64,000 nt of DNA, from NCBI RefSeq assembly GCF_900169785.1, contig NZ_FWER01000010.1:1-64000 (forward strand), read 5' to 3'. Below the pieces are notes generated by a model, which had not been told where the DNA came from, searched no databases, and was given only the letters and a program-made list of their open reading frames with translations. This stretch comes from Rhizobium sullae. Its GTDB lineage: Bacteria > Pseudomonadota > Alphaproteobacteria > Rhizobiales > Rhizobiaceae. This document shows, piece by piece, positions 28,980-37,034 of this stretch (the stretch's first letter is position 1; the number at the start of each line of letters is the position of its first letter). A program made the position numbers and the translations under genes.

Positions 28980-29981
28980 CTAGACCGCCAGCAGGGCCTC
29001 GCCCGTGGCAATGTCGGTGACGAAATGGGTGGCGTAGCCGGCCCCCAGCGTCGCGATGATCGCCGGGACCTTGGCCCGCCCGCCGGCGAGGCAGATGCGG
29101 CTCGGCACCTGTTTAAGCTCGTCGAGCGTGATGCCCACCATTCGTTCGTCGTGGTCCCCGCCCACCGCCGCACCATGCGCATCGATGAAGCGGCCGATGA
29201 TGACGGCGACGGCGCCGCGGGCGATGTAATCGTCCACTTCCTCCCGGCTGGCGATGCCGGAGGCGCGCACCGTGCTGCGCGGACCGAGATCGCCGACGCC
29301 GAAAAGGATACGGTGGGTCGAATGGACCAGATCCATCTGCTTCTTCAGCACGGGTTCTGCCAGCAGCGCCGCCTTGAGCTCGCGGGTCGACAGAACGGCG
29401 GGTGCGAGCAGGTTGACGCAGCGCGCGTGAATGCGGTTCGACAGCAGCGACGTGCAGAGTTCCGGCGAGAAATCCGGCTCGCCGGTGGAACTGCCCGAAA
29501 CCTGCACCACGGTGAGATTGGACAGTGGCCGCGTCAGCGAGATCTGGTCGGCGGCCGCCAGCACCGTGCGGCCCCAGGCGACGCCGATGATGTCACCATC
29601 CTCGATCTGGTCGGCGAGAACGCGCGCGCCGGCATCGCCCAGCCGCTGCGAGACGCTCTCCTCCTCGCCGTTCGGAATGACGAAAACGCCGGACAGGCCG
29701 AAGCGCTGCATCAGCGCCCGAGCGACGCTGGTGCGCCCGCCCGCCTGCGGGTTGATGTTGACCGAGACGATGCCGCGCTCGCGGGCTTCCTGCAGATGGT
29801 TGACGATCGTCGCGCGCGATACGCCGAGGCGCTTGGCGATCTCGCTCTGCGTCATCTGGTCTGCGTAGTAGAGCCAGGCGGCCCACATCACCGCGTCGTC
29901 GAACTCCGTGGGCAAGGATGACCCCGCCTCGGCGACGCTGCGCGCCGACTTCATTTCGCGTGTGGTCTTCTCCCGTCCCAT
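28980..29981 (-). CDS. SorC-family sugar-responsive transcriptional regulator
   Basis: The 333-residue protein has an N-terminal helix-turn-helix (MTQSEIAKRLGVSRATIVNH) and a long C-terminal sugar-binding domain with GVAWGRTVLAAADQ, NLTVVQVSGSS and LAGGRAKVPAIIATL, typical of SorC/DeoR-type regulators that bind a phosphorylated sugar. I place the start at 29981, where GAAGAGGA precedes the ATG; the frame is open to 30032. It is divergent from the operon beginning with glycerol-1-phosphate dehydrogenase, and a perfect inverted repeat lies between them. It probably controls both directions and its own transcription. Confidence 0.9.
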   Translation of the reverse strand: MGREKTTREMKSARSVAEAGSSLPTEFDDAVMWAAWLYYADQMTQSEIAKRLGVSRATIVNHLQEARERGIVSVNINPQAGGRTSVARALMQRFGLSGVFVIPNGEEESVSQRLGDAGARVLADQIEDGDIIGVAWGRTVLAAADQISLTRPLSNLTVVQVSGSSTGEPDFSPELCTSLLSNRIHARCVNLLAPAVLSTRELKAALLAEPVLKKQMDLVHSTHRILFGVGDLGPRSTVRASGIASREEVDDYIARGAVAVIIGRFIDAHGAAVGGDHDERMVGITLDELKQVPSRICLAGGRAKVPAIIATLGAGYATHFVTDIATGEALLAV

Positions 29982-30019
29982 CCCGTCCTCTTCCCTCGCT
30001 CGTATCAGACAGCGTGCAG

Positions 30020-30063
30020 TGTCATTTGTCAATCGTGTCTGTCATATGTATTGACAAATGACA
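30020..30063. promoter_or_regulatory. divergent operator of the catabolic island
   Basis: TGTCATTTGTCAAT at 30020-30033 and its exact complement at 30050-30063 form a 14-bp inverted repeat with a 16-base spacer. Each arm contains a TTGACA hexamer facing outwards, so each could be the -35 element of one of the two divergent promoters. A further half-site TGTCATTTG lies at 30072-30080. Binding by the adjacent SorC regulator is inferred. Confidence 0.8.
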
Positions 30064-30165
30064 GAGAGTGTTGTCATTTGCTACCGACAGCATGTGGAGG
30101 CGACCTCGTTGCCGCTTGAGCACGTGATTAGAGCCGTCGAGGAAGCGGTTCAAGGGAGGATGAAG

Positions 30166-31497
30166 ATGCCCGGCAACGCGCCTGTGGGTGGCTGGACTAC
30201 GCTCATCGACGACATCGTCGCCGGCAAATGGACGAATCCGGAGACCGGCGAGCGCGCCACGGTTCCCTATGAGTCCATCGTCATTGGCGAGAGCCTGCAG
30301 GGCCGCGAGGCCGATCTGGTCGCCGGCCTGGAGCTTGGCGAGCGCTATACGATCGTTGCCGACGCGCAGACGTTCGACGCCATGGGCGCGCGGGTGGAAA
30401 AGGCGCTGAAAAGCCTCGGGCCCGTCGACACCGTGATCCTCGATCATCCGCACGCCGACATGGCCGCGGTCCATGACCTGACGGAAAAGCTCGCCCGGTC
30501 CGAGGCTGTCATTGCGGTCGGTTCCGGCACGATCAACGATCTCTGCAAATTCGTCACCGGCCGTACCAACCGCCGCTATGCCGTCTTCGGCACGGCCGCA
30601 TCGATGAACGGCTACACCTCGACCACCGCCTCGATCACGCTCGAAAACGGTCTGAAAGTGTCGCTGCCCTCGCACGCGCCGTCGGGCTTCTTCATCGATC
30701 TCGGGGTGACGGCGGCAGCGCCTGCCTATCTTTCGGCCGCCGGCTTTGCCGATTGCCTCGTCCGCTCCGTCGCGCAGGTCGACTGGTGGATGTCACACCG
30801 CCTGCTCGGCACGCTCTATTCGACTGTTCCCTACATCATCCAGGAGGATGACGAGCGCGAACTGAACCGGCGCGCCGCCGGCATCGCCACGGGGGATATC
30901 GCCGCCAACGGCTATCTCCACCGTGTGCTGGCGCTCTGCGGCCTCGGCATCTCCTTTACCGGCATGTCGAACCACGGTTCGATGGGCGAGCACCAGGTGT
31001 CGCACTACATCGACTGCTTTGCCAGGGACAAGCATCCCGGAACGCTGCACGGCCAGCAGGTCGGCGTCGCGACGCTCTCCATGGCGCGCCTCCAGCGCAT
31101 CTTCCTGGACAGCGAGACGCCGCCGCAGATCCGCCCGAGCCGGATCGTTCCGCAGGCGATGGCGCGTCGCATGGGCGCGGAGGTTGCCGCCCAGTGCTAC
31201 CAGGAAATCCAGCCGAAGATCTTCGACGCGCGCGGCGCGGCGGAGATCAACGAGAAACTGGCCACGCTGTGGCCGGTGCTGCGCGCCGAGCTCAATGCCT
31301 TCGCCCTGCCGGTTGCGGAGATGGAGCAGTTGCTCCGTGATGCCGGCGGTCCGATGACGGCCGCCGATCTCGGCCTGCCGGTCGAGATCTATCGCGAGGC
31401 GCTGATCTACAGCCGCGAGATGCGCAACCGCTATTCCTTCCTCGATATCGCGGCGGACACCGGGATGCTCGAGGATTTCGCCGGCGGGGAGGCGTGA
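30166..31497 (+). CDS. sn-glycerol-1-phosphate dehydrogenase (AraM/EgsA-like)
   Basis: The family interconverts sn-glycerol-1-phosphate and dihydroxyacetone phosphate with NAD(P)H. The protein has about 443 residues. It shows the dinucleotide site AVGSGTINDLCKF, the segment FGTAASMNGYTS, and metal-binding residues in NHGSMGEHQVSHYID and LHGQQVGV, placing it in the iron-type dehydrogenase fold with AraM and archaeal G1PDH. I prefer the ATG at 30166 because AAGGGAGG (30152-30159) is six bases upstream; an ATG at 30160 is too close, and a frame from 30058 begins inside the operator. It opens the plus-strand operon. A relative acting on another polyol phosphate is possible. Confidence 0.85.
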   Translation: MPGNAPVGGWTTLIDDIVAGKWTNPETGERATVPYESIVIGESLQGREADLVAGLELGERYTIVADAQTFDAMGARVEKALKSLGPVDTVILDHPHADMAAVHDLTEKLARSEAVIAVGSGTINDLCKFVTGRTNRRYAVFGTAASMNGYTSTTASITLENGLKVSLPSHAPSGFFIDLGVTAAAPAYLSAAGFADCLVRSVAQVDWWMSHRLLGTLYSTVPYIIQEDDERELNRRAAGIATGDIAANGYLHRVLALCGLGISFTGMSNHGSMGEHQVSHYIDCFARDKHPGTLHGQQVGVATLSMARLQRIFLDSETPPQIRPSRIVPQAMARRMGAEVAAQCYQEIQPKIFDARGAAEINEKLATLWPVLRAELNAFALPVAEMEQLLRDAGGPMTAADLGLPVEIYREALIYSREMRNRYSFLDIAADTGMLEDFAGGEA

Positions 31498-31501
31498 GCG
31501 G

Positions 31502-32308
31502 ATGCGCCCGATTGCCACCATGCCGCTTGATGTTGCAGCCCGGATCAAAGTGCTCTTCGCCGATATCGACGATACGCTGACGAATGAGGGCCGGCTGCCC
31601 GCCGTTGCCTATGGCGCGCTGGAGCGCCTGAGTGCGGCCGGCATTGCGGTTGCGCCGATCACCGGCCGCCCGGCCGGCTGGTGCGACATGATTGCCCGCA
31701 TGTGGCCGGTGGCCGGCGTCGTCGGCGAGAACGGCGCCTTCTATTTCTCCTATGACCAGCAGACCCGCCGTATGCGCCGCAACTTTGCCATCGACGATGC
31801 CCAGCGGGCGGCGGACCGCGAAAGGCTTGAAGCTGTCCGTACCCGCATCCTCGCCGAGGTTCCGGGTGCGGCGATCTCGGCCGACCAGCTCTACCGTGAA
31901 GCCGATCTTGCCATCGACTTCTGCGAGGATGTGCCGCCGCTTGCCGATGGCGAGGTGGACCGGATCAAGCGCATCTTCGAGCAGGAGGGTGCTGTGGCCA
32001 AGGTGTCGTCCATCCATGTGAACGGTTGGTACGGAGCCTATGACAAGCTGACGATGAGCCGCCGCTTTGCCGCCGACATTCTCGGCGTCGATCTGGAGGC
32101 TGACAAGTCGCGGATCGTTTTCGTCGGCGACAGTCCGAACGACGCGCCGATGTTCGGCTTCTTTCCGAATGCCTGCGGTGTCGCCAATGTGCTGGCTCTC
32201 CGGAACCGCATGGATGCGGAGCCCGCCTATGTGACGACGGCGCGCGGCGGGTACGGCTTCGTCGAGGTGGCGAACCATATCCTCGCGGCACGAAGGGAAG
32301 TGGCATGA
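31502..32308 (+). CDS. HAD-superfamily (type IIB) phosphatase
   Basis: The 268-residue protein has HAD motif I as FADIDDTLT (Asp21 and Asp23), motif II in VAPITGRPAGW, and motif IV as VFVGDSPNDAPMF, with a C2B-type cap between. Such enzymes remove phosphate from small sugar or polyol phosphates. GGGGAGG sits about eight bases upstream, and the gene follows the G1P dehydrogenase by four bases. Its stop overlaps the glpD remnant start as ATGA. In this operon it may drain a phosphorylated intermediate, which is inference. Confidence 0.85.
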   Translation: MRPIATMPLDVAARIKVLFADIDDTLTNEGRLPAVAYGALERLSAAGIAVAPITGRPAGWCDMIARMWPVAGVVGENGAFYFSYDQQTRRMRRNFAIDDAQRAADRERLEAVRTRILAEVPGAAISADQLYREADLAIDFCEDVPPLADGEVDRIKRIFEQEGAVAKVSSIHVNGWYGAYDKLTMSRRFAADILGVDLEADKSRIVFVGDSPNDAPMFGFFPNACGVANVLALRNRMDAEPAYVTTARGGYGFVEVANHILAARREVA

Positions 32309-32733
32309 GCGGCGTGGTCTACGACATCGCCATCATCGGCGGCGGCATCAACGGCGCGGGCATCGGCGGCGACGCGGCCGGGCGCGGGCTGAAGGTGCTG
32401 CTCGTCGAACAGGCCGATCTCGGCTCATCTGGCCGCTGCGCTTCGAACGCGAGGCACGCCGTCTGGTCCGGCATTACGGGCTCGAGGCGCGCGCGATCCT
32501 CGGCACGGCGAAGAGCCGTCCGGAGCTTGGCCGCGATTTCGGCGGCTCCATCACGGCGGCGGAAGTCGGCTTCGATGACGCAGGAATACACCCGGACGGC
32601 GGCCGACATCATCCGGCGACGGACGAAATCGGGCCTGCGGATGAGCCGGGATGAGATCGAGGCACTCGACCTCTACATGCGAGAGCGACGGGAGATCGCC
32701 TCCGCATCGGCGGAGTGGCGAGCCCCGGAATAA
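32305..32733 (+). pseudogene. glpD remnant (FAD-dependent glycerol-3-phosphate dehydrogenase), internally deleted and frameshifted
   Basis: The first 45 or so codons encode the FAD-binding start of GlpD: YDIAIIGGGINGAGIGGDAA, then GLKVLLVEQADLGSS. At about 32428 the sequence jumps, in another frame, to what looks like the C-terminal third (WPLRFEREARRLVRHYGLE, then DFGGSITAAEVGF). A second frame change brings back MTQEYTRTAADIIRRRTKSG and LDLYMRERR, which matches the GlpD C-terminus. An intact GlpD has about 500 residues, so roughly 350 codons are gone. The reading frame is open for 142 codons but cannot make a working enzyme. It keeps ATGA overlap with the HAD gene. Confidence 0.85.
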
Positions 32734-32746
32734 CAAGGCTCCTCCA

Positions 32747-32785
32747 CCTGTCCCTTCGGGGCGGGTGGCGGAGAGACAGGAAGCG
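32747..32785 (+). other. stable TTCG hairpin between glpD remnant and the first permease gene
   Basis: CTCCACCTGTCCC, TTCG and GGGCGGGTGGCGGAG form a bulged stem capped by a TTCG tetraloop. It may affect mRNA stability inside the operon; no T-run follows. Confidence 0.35.
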
Positions 32786-32871
32786 CCGATGGCGCTTCAG
32801 GAAAGACGAGGAGGACGGGACGCCCGCGGCTGGACTGCGGATGCGCCGCTGTACCCGGGAGGAAGAAGGCA

Positions 32872-33759
32872 ATGCCCATCGTGCAGGTCAAACGCATCGC
32901 GATCTCGGATTCGCCATGGCCATGGCTCTTGCCGCTCATCGCGCTGCTGGTGGTCTTCACCATCTATCCGCTGATCTACAATATCTGGCTGAGCTTCCAT
33001 GAATTCGCCCCAGCCACCCGAGGGCTGAAATTCGTCGGCTTCGCCAACTGGGTGCAGCTCTGGAACGACACGCGCTTCTGGAGCGCGCTCGGCGTCACCT
33101 TCGTCTATTTCGCCGTGGCGCTCACCCTCGAGATCATCCTCGGCATGGCGATCGCCCTGCTGCTCGATGCGGAGCTGCCGGGCTTCGGCGTGCTGCGGGC
33201 CGTCCTGTCGATGACGCTGGTGATCCCGCCGGCGATTGCCGGCATGATGTTCCTTCTGATGGAAGACCCGCAATTCGGCGTGCTGCCCTATCTGCTTGGC
33301 CAGTTCGGCCTGCTCGACAAGTCGACGCCGATCCTCGCCACCTCGTCGCTGGCACTGGCCGGGGTTCTCATTGCCGAGATCTGGCAGTGGACGCCCTTCA
33401 TGGTTCTGATCTTCATGGCCGGCCTTCGTGCCCTTCCCGTGGAGCCCTACGAAGCGGCGAGCATCGACGGCGCCTCGTCCTTCCAGATGTTCCGCCGGCT
33501 GACCCTTCCGATGATGTCGAAGGTCATCGCGGTCGCGGTGCTGTTGCGCGGCATCGATCTGTTCCGCGTCTTCGACTACGTCTTCGTCATGACTTCGGGA
33601 GGACCCGGTACGGCGACCTATACGGTCAGCCTCTATGCCTGGCAGCAGACCTTCTCCTTTCTGAAATGGGGCTATGGCGCGACGCTGAGCCTCACCAGCC
33701 TCATCATCGTCATGGTGATGGCCAACCTCTTCATCCGCATCGCAAAGGTCAGGTGGTAA
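32872..33759 (+). CDS. sugar-type ABC transporter permease (MalF-like)
   Basis: The 295-residue inner-membrane protein has six hydrophobic segments, starting with WPWLLPLIALLVVFTIYPLI. The cytoplasmic EAA loop reads EPYEAASIDGASSFQMFRRL. This is the MalF/UgpA type of the carbohydrate uptake-1 family. A strong ribosome site GGGAGGAAG precedes the ATG. It is followed after one base by the second permease. Together with the binding protein and ATPase further on it makes one complete importer. Confidence 0.93.
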   Translation: MPIVQVKRIAISDSPWPWLLPLIALLVVFTIYPLIYNIWLSFHEFAPATRGLKFVGFANWVQLWNDTRFWSALGVTFVYFAVALTLEIILGMAIALLLDAELPGFGVLRAVLSMTLVIPPAIAGMMFLLMEDPQFGVLPYLLGQFGLLDKSTPILATSSLALAGVLIAEIWQWTPFMVLIFMAGLRALPVEPYEAASIDGASSFQMFRRLTLPMMSKVIAVAVLLRGIDLFRVFDYVFVMTSGGPGTATYTVSLYAWQQTFSFLKWGYGATLSLTSLIIVMVMANLFIRIAKVRW

Positions 33760-33760
33760 C

Positions 33761-34642
33761 ATGCAACAGAGCAAATCCGCCCGCGCGCTGCGCACCCTTG
33801 CCGGCTGGGTCGTCGTCGGGATCTTCTTCTTCCCGATCTACTTCTGGACCTCGGTCGCCTTCCGCGACGCCAAGGACATCTTCAACTGGCCGCCGATCAT
33901 CGTCGATTTCGTGCCAACCGTGAAGAATTTCGAGCAGGTCTTCGGCATCTCGCTCGGCTTCTCCTTCGGCCAGCAGGCCGCGGTGACGCCCGGCGGCGGC
34001 AATTTCTACATGGCGCCGCGGCTGTGGGACTCGATCGTCGTCGCCTCGATGTCGACGGTCCTCGCCATCACCGTCGCGACGCTTGCGGCCTATTCGCTGT
34101 CCCGCATGCATTTCCGCGGCAGGCACGAATTCGTCAACTGGGTGCTCTCGACGCGCATGATGCCGCCTGTCGCCGTCGCCATCCCAATGTTCTTCATCTT
34201 CAAGCAGTTCAGCCTGCTCGATACCTATATCGGCGTCATCCTGATCCACGGGCTGATGAACCTGCCGCTCGCGGTGCTGCTGCTGAAGAGCTTCTTCGAC
34301 GATATTCCCGCCGAGATCGACGAGAGCGCGCTTCTCGACGGCGCCTCGCGCTGGATGATCTTCCGCCGCATCGTGCTGCCGATGGCCAAGGGCGGCATCG
34401 CCGCCAGCGCGGTACTCTGCTTCATCTTCTCGTGGACCGAGTTCCTGTTCGTCCTGACGCTGACGCAGACGGGCCTGAAGACGGTACCCGTCGTGTCCTC
34501 GACCTTCGTCACATCAATCGGCACCGCCTGGGGAAACATGGCCGCGCTCGGCGCCGCCGCGATCGTGCCGGCCTTCATCGTCATTCTGCTGGTTCAGCGT
34601 CATCTCGTGCGCGGCCTGACGATGGGCTCGCTGAAGCAATAA
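33761..34642 (+). CDS. sugar-type ABC transporter permease (MalG-like)
   Basis: The 293-residue protein has six membrane segments, and its EAA loop reads IDESALLDGASRWMIFRRIV. The start (LAGWVVVGIFFFPIYFWTS) is typical of MalG/UgpE permeases. An unusually long periplasmic loop after the first span contains SFGQQAAVTPGGGNFYM. Between this gene and the binding protein lies a short hairpin (34646-34670), commonly seen where the binding protein is made in excess. Confidence 0.93.
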   Translation: MQQSKSARALRTLAGWVVVGIFFFPIYFWTSVAFRDAKDIFNWPPIIVDFVPTVKNFEQVFGISLGFSFGQQAAVTPGGGNFYMAPRLWDSIVVASMSTVLAITVATLAAYSLSRMHFRGRHEFVNWVLSTRMMPPVAVAIPMFFIFKQFSLLDTYIGVILIHGLMNLPLAVLLLKSFFDDIPAEIDESALLDGASRWMIFRRIVLPMAKGGIAASAVLCFIFSWTEFLFVLTLTQTGLKTVPVVSSTFVTSIGTAWGNMAALGAAAIVPAFIVILLVQRHLVRGLTMGSLKQ

Positions 34643-34725
34643 TCCGGCAGGCCGAAGGGGCTGGCCTGTCGTGTGAAGAGATACCCGGTGCCAATTCCGG
34701 CGTTGGATATGGAGGAGGAATACCT

Positions 34726-36222
34726 ATGAACGAACGTGATAGAAAATCATACCTAGCGGCGGTCACCGACCGCTTCGTCCGGGGCGGTATGGACCGCCGC
34801 GAATTCCTGCGCGTCGCCGGCAAGCTCGGCCTCGGCGCCACGGCTCTCGGCATGGGCTTCGGCAACCGCCCGTTCATGCTGAACAAGGCCGTCGCCCAGG
34901 AACAGCTGAAGCCGTCGGCCGATGTCATGGCCTGGCTCAAGGATGTTGGTAAACCCTTCGCCGGCACGACGCTGAAGCTTGCGACGGAATCGACCCCGCC
35001 GTCGAATGCGATCAACTCTCAGCTAAAGCAGTATTTCGAGGAAGCGACCGGCATCAAGGTCGAGATCGAAGTCCTGCCGCTTGAGCAGGTTCTGCAGAAG
35101 CTGACGCTCGACGTCGCCTCCTCGCTCGGCACCTACGACCTCTACTATATCGACCAGAGCTGGTCGGCCTCGTTCAGCAAGGACGTTTTCGACCCGCGCG
35201 AGCAGATAGAGGCGAATGCCGAACTCGCCATGCCGAACTACAATATCGACGATTTCCTTCCGGCGCTCGTCGACGGTATCTCCAAGTACGAGGATCGCTG
35301 GGTCGGCGTCCCCTACGACATCCCTATCTTCATCATGATCTACCGCAAGGATATCTACGAGAAGCTCGGCCTCAAGGCTCCGACCACCTTCGAGGAACTG
35401 CTGAACAACTCGGCGACGATCACCAAGGAAATGGGCCCGACGACCTTCGGTTATGCCGGCCAGATGAAGTCCGGCCACTATGCGCTGGAATGCGAGTGGA
35501 CCTCGATGCTCTGGGGCAATGGCGGCTCGATCTTCAGCGCCGACAAGAAGTTCGTCGGCAATGACGAACGCGGCATTGCCGCTCTCGACTACTACACCAA
35601 GCTGAAGGCCACCATGCCTCCGGGCGTCGACGGCTGGACCTGGGACGGCCAGGGCCAGGCGGTGGCGCAGGGCGTTGCGGCATCCATGCTCTCCTGGGGC
35701 GAGTTCTTCCCCTATTTCGACGATGCCAGCCAGACCAAGGTCTCCGGCCTCTGCGAAGCCGTCATCCCGCCGCAGCCGATCGCGCTGCGCAAGCCTTCGG
35801 AATGCGGTTACGGCGAAATCCCCGGCGTCGGCCACCAGGGCGGTTCCTCGCTCGCCGTGTCGCGCTATTCGAAGAGCCCCCATGCCGCCTGGATCTTCAT
35901 GCAGTGGGCGACCTGCGCCGACACCCAGGCGCTGATCACCACGCTCGGCGGCGGCACGGGCCCGACCCGCGCCTCCGTCTATGACGATCCGCGCGTCGTC
36001 GCCAACGCCCGCGTCGGCGCCGGCACGACGCGCCACCTGCCGGTCGTGCGCGAGACAATCGCCAAGTACATGGGGTCCGAGCCGGATCTGCCGCAGTGGG
36101 CGCAGATCTCCTCCGACACCATCCCGGTCGGCCTCGGCAAGTACTTCGCCGGCAATTACGGCTCGTCGAAGGAAGCCATGGACGACATCGGCGCCCAGAT
36201 CGAAACGATCGTGCAGGGCTGA
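34726..36222 (+). CDS. ABC transporter substrate-binding protein, Tat-type signal
   Basis: The 498-residue periplasmic receptor belongs to the extracellular solute-binding family 1. Its N-terminus carries a twin-arginine motif, MDRREFLRVAGKLG, then a hydrophobic stretch with LGATALGMGF, so it is probably exported folded by Tat. The mature part has TLKLATESTPPSNAINSQ and VGVPYDIPIFIMIYRKDIY, typical of polyol or sugar receptors. GGAGGAGG at 34711-34718 is a near-perfect ribosome site. The ligand is unknown; relatives in rhizobia often bind sugar alcohols or glycerol-like compounds. Confidence 0.92.
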   Translation: MNERDRKSYLAAVTDRFVRGGMDRREFLRVAGKLGLGATALGMGFGNRPFMLNKAVAQEQLKPSADVMAWLKDVGKPFAGTTLKLATESTPPSNAINSQLKQYFEEATGIKVEIEVLPLEQVLQKLTLDVASSLGTYDLYYIDQSWSASFSKDVFDPREQIEANAELAMPNYNIDDFLPALVDGISKYEDRWVGVPYDIPIFIMIYRKDIYEKLGLKAPTTFEELLNNSATITKEMGPTTFGYAGQMKSGHYALECEWTSMLWGNGGSIFSADKKFVGNDERGIAALDYYTKLKATMPPGVDGWTWDGQGQAVAQGVAASMLSWGEFFPYFDDASQTKVSGLCEAVIPPQPIALRKPSECGYGEIPGVGHQGGSSLAVSRYSKSPHAAWIFMQWATCADTQALITTLGGGTGPTRASVYDDPRVVANARVGAGTTRHLPVVRETIAKYMGSEPDLPQWAQISSDTIPVGLGKYFAGNYGSSKEAMDDIGAQIETIVQG

Positions 36223-36233
36223 TGGGTCAGACA

Positions 36234-36264
36234 GGAGGGGGCGCTGCCAGGCGGCGCCCCCTCC
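36234..36264 (+). terminator. strong hairpin after the binding protein gene
   Basis: A perfect 11-bp stem (GGAGGGGGCGC with GCGCCCCCTCC) and a 9-base loop directly follow the binding protein gene. Without a T-run it is more likely an mRNA-stabilising or partly attenuating element than a full terminator. Confidence 0.5.
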
Positions 36265-36303
36265 ATCCGACATCTTTCCCAGACGACCGAAACGGAGGAG
36301 ACC

Positions 36304-36972
36304 ATGGCAGACAAACCGTTGATCGCAATCACAGGCGCGAGCTCGGGCATCGGCGAGGCGGTCGCGCGGGCCTTTTCGAAGGCCGGCCATCCGCTGCTGC
36401 TAATCGCCCGCAGGCTCGTTCGGCTGGAAGGGCTGGGGCTGCCGAACGCGGTGCTGAAAAAGGCCGACGTGCGCGACCGCGCTGCGCTGGTCGAGGCGGT
36501 GCGGGAGGCGGAAGCGCAATACGGCCCCGTCGACATGATGTTTGCCAATGCTGGCGTCGCGCGGCTGGGCGACATCGCCACGCAGCCACCGGAAGACTGG
36601 GACGAGATGATCGCCCGCAAGCACGGCACGCTGATGATGATGAGCTCGATTGCCGGCCGGCAGGTCTATCCGGATCACACCGTCTATTGCGGCACGAAAT
36701 TCTTCGTCCATGCCGTCTCGGAAAGCCTGCGCGGCTATATGGCGCCGCATGACGTGCGCGTCATCGTCATCTCGCCGGGCATCATCGATACTGAAGTGCT
36801 CGACGGCGTGCGCGACGAGACGACACTTGCCAACTACAAGGCGAACAAGGCGGCGATCGGCGGCGGTATTTCGGCGGGCGTCGTCGCGGACCTGATCCTT
36901 AATGCCTACCAGCTGCCGCAGCGTGCCATCGTCCAGGAAATCGTCATCACGCCGACAAGGCAGACCTATTGA
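36304..36972 (+). CDS. short-chain dehydrogenase/reductase with an internal in-frame gap
   Basis: The 222-residue protein has the SDR cofactor motif TGASSGIGEAVA, NAG at the fourth strand (FANAGVARLG), the catalytic SSIAGRQ serine and Y-x3-K in VYCGTKFF. SDRs of this type usually have about 245 residues. Here PPEDWDEMI runs directly into ARKHGTLMMM, where about 21 residues are expected, including helix E and the conserved catalytic asparagine. An in-frame loss between short repeats (ATGATCGC is at the join) would explain it. The protein is probably inactive, although the frame is open. GGAGGAG precedes the ATG. Confidence 0.82.
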   Translation: MADKPLIAITGASSGIGEAVARAFSKAGHPLLLIARRLVRLEGLGLPNAVLKKADVRDRAALVEAVREAEAQYGPVDMMFANAGVARLGDIATQPPEDWDEMIARKHGTLMMMSSIAGRQVYPDHTVYCGTKFFVHAVSESLRGYMAPHDVRVIVISPGIIDTEVLDGVRDETTLANYKANKAAIGGGISAGVVADLILNAYQLPQRAIVQEIVITPTRQTY

Positions 36973-37034
36973 AACATCGGCCGCCTCTGCCGCGAGCGGC
37001 GGAGCATGGCGCCCGACACATGGAGTGGAGCCCT

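Noticed and set aside
28880..29182. N-terminal extension of the FGGY kinase frame
   Set aside because: The ribosome site and the phosphate-loop motif place the start at 28879; the extension is low-complexity and overlaps the regulator gene end.
35023..36390. 455-codon open frame on the minus strand
   Set aside because: Antisense to the substrate-binding protein gene and rich in repeated Arg/Asp/Gly stretches without a domain.
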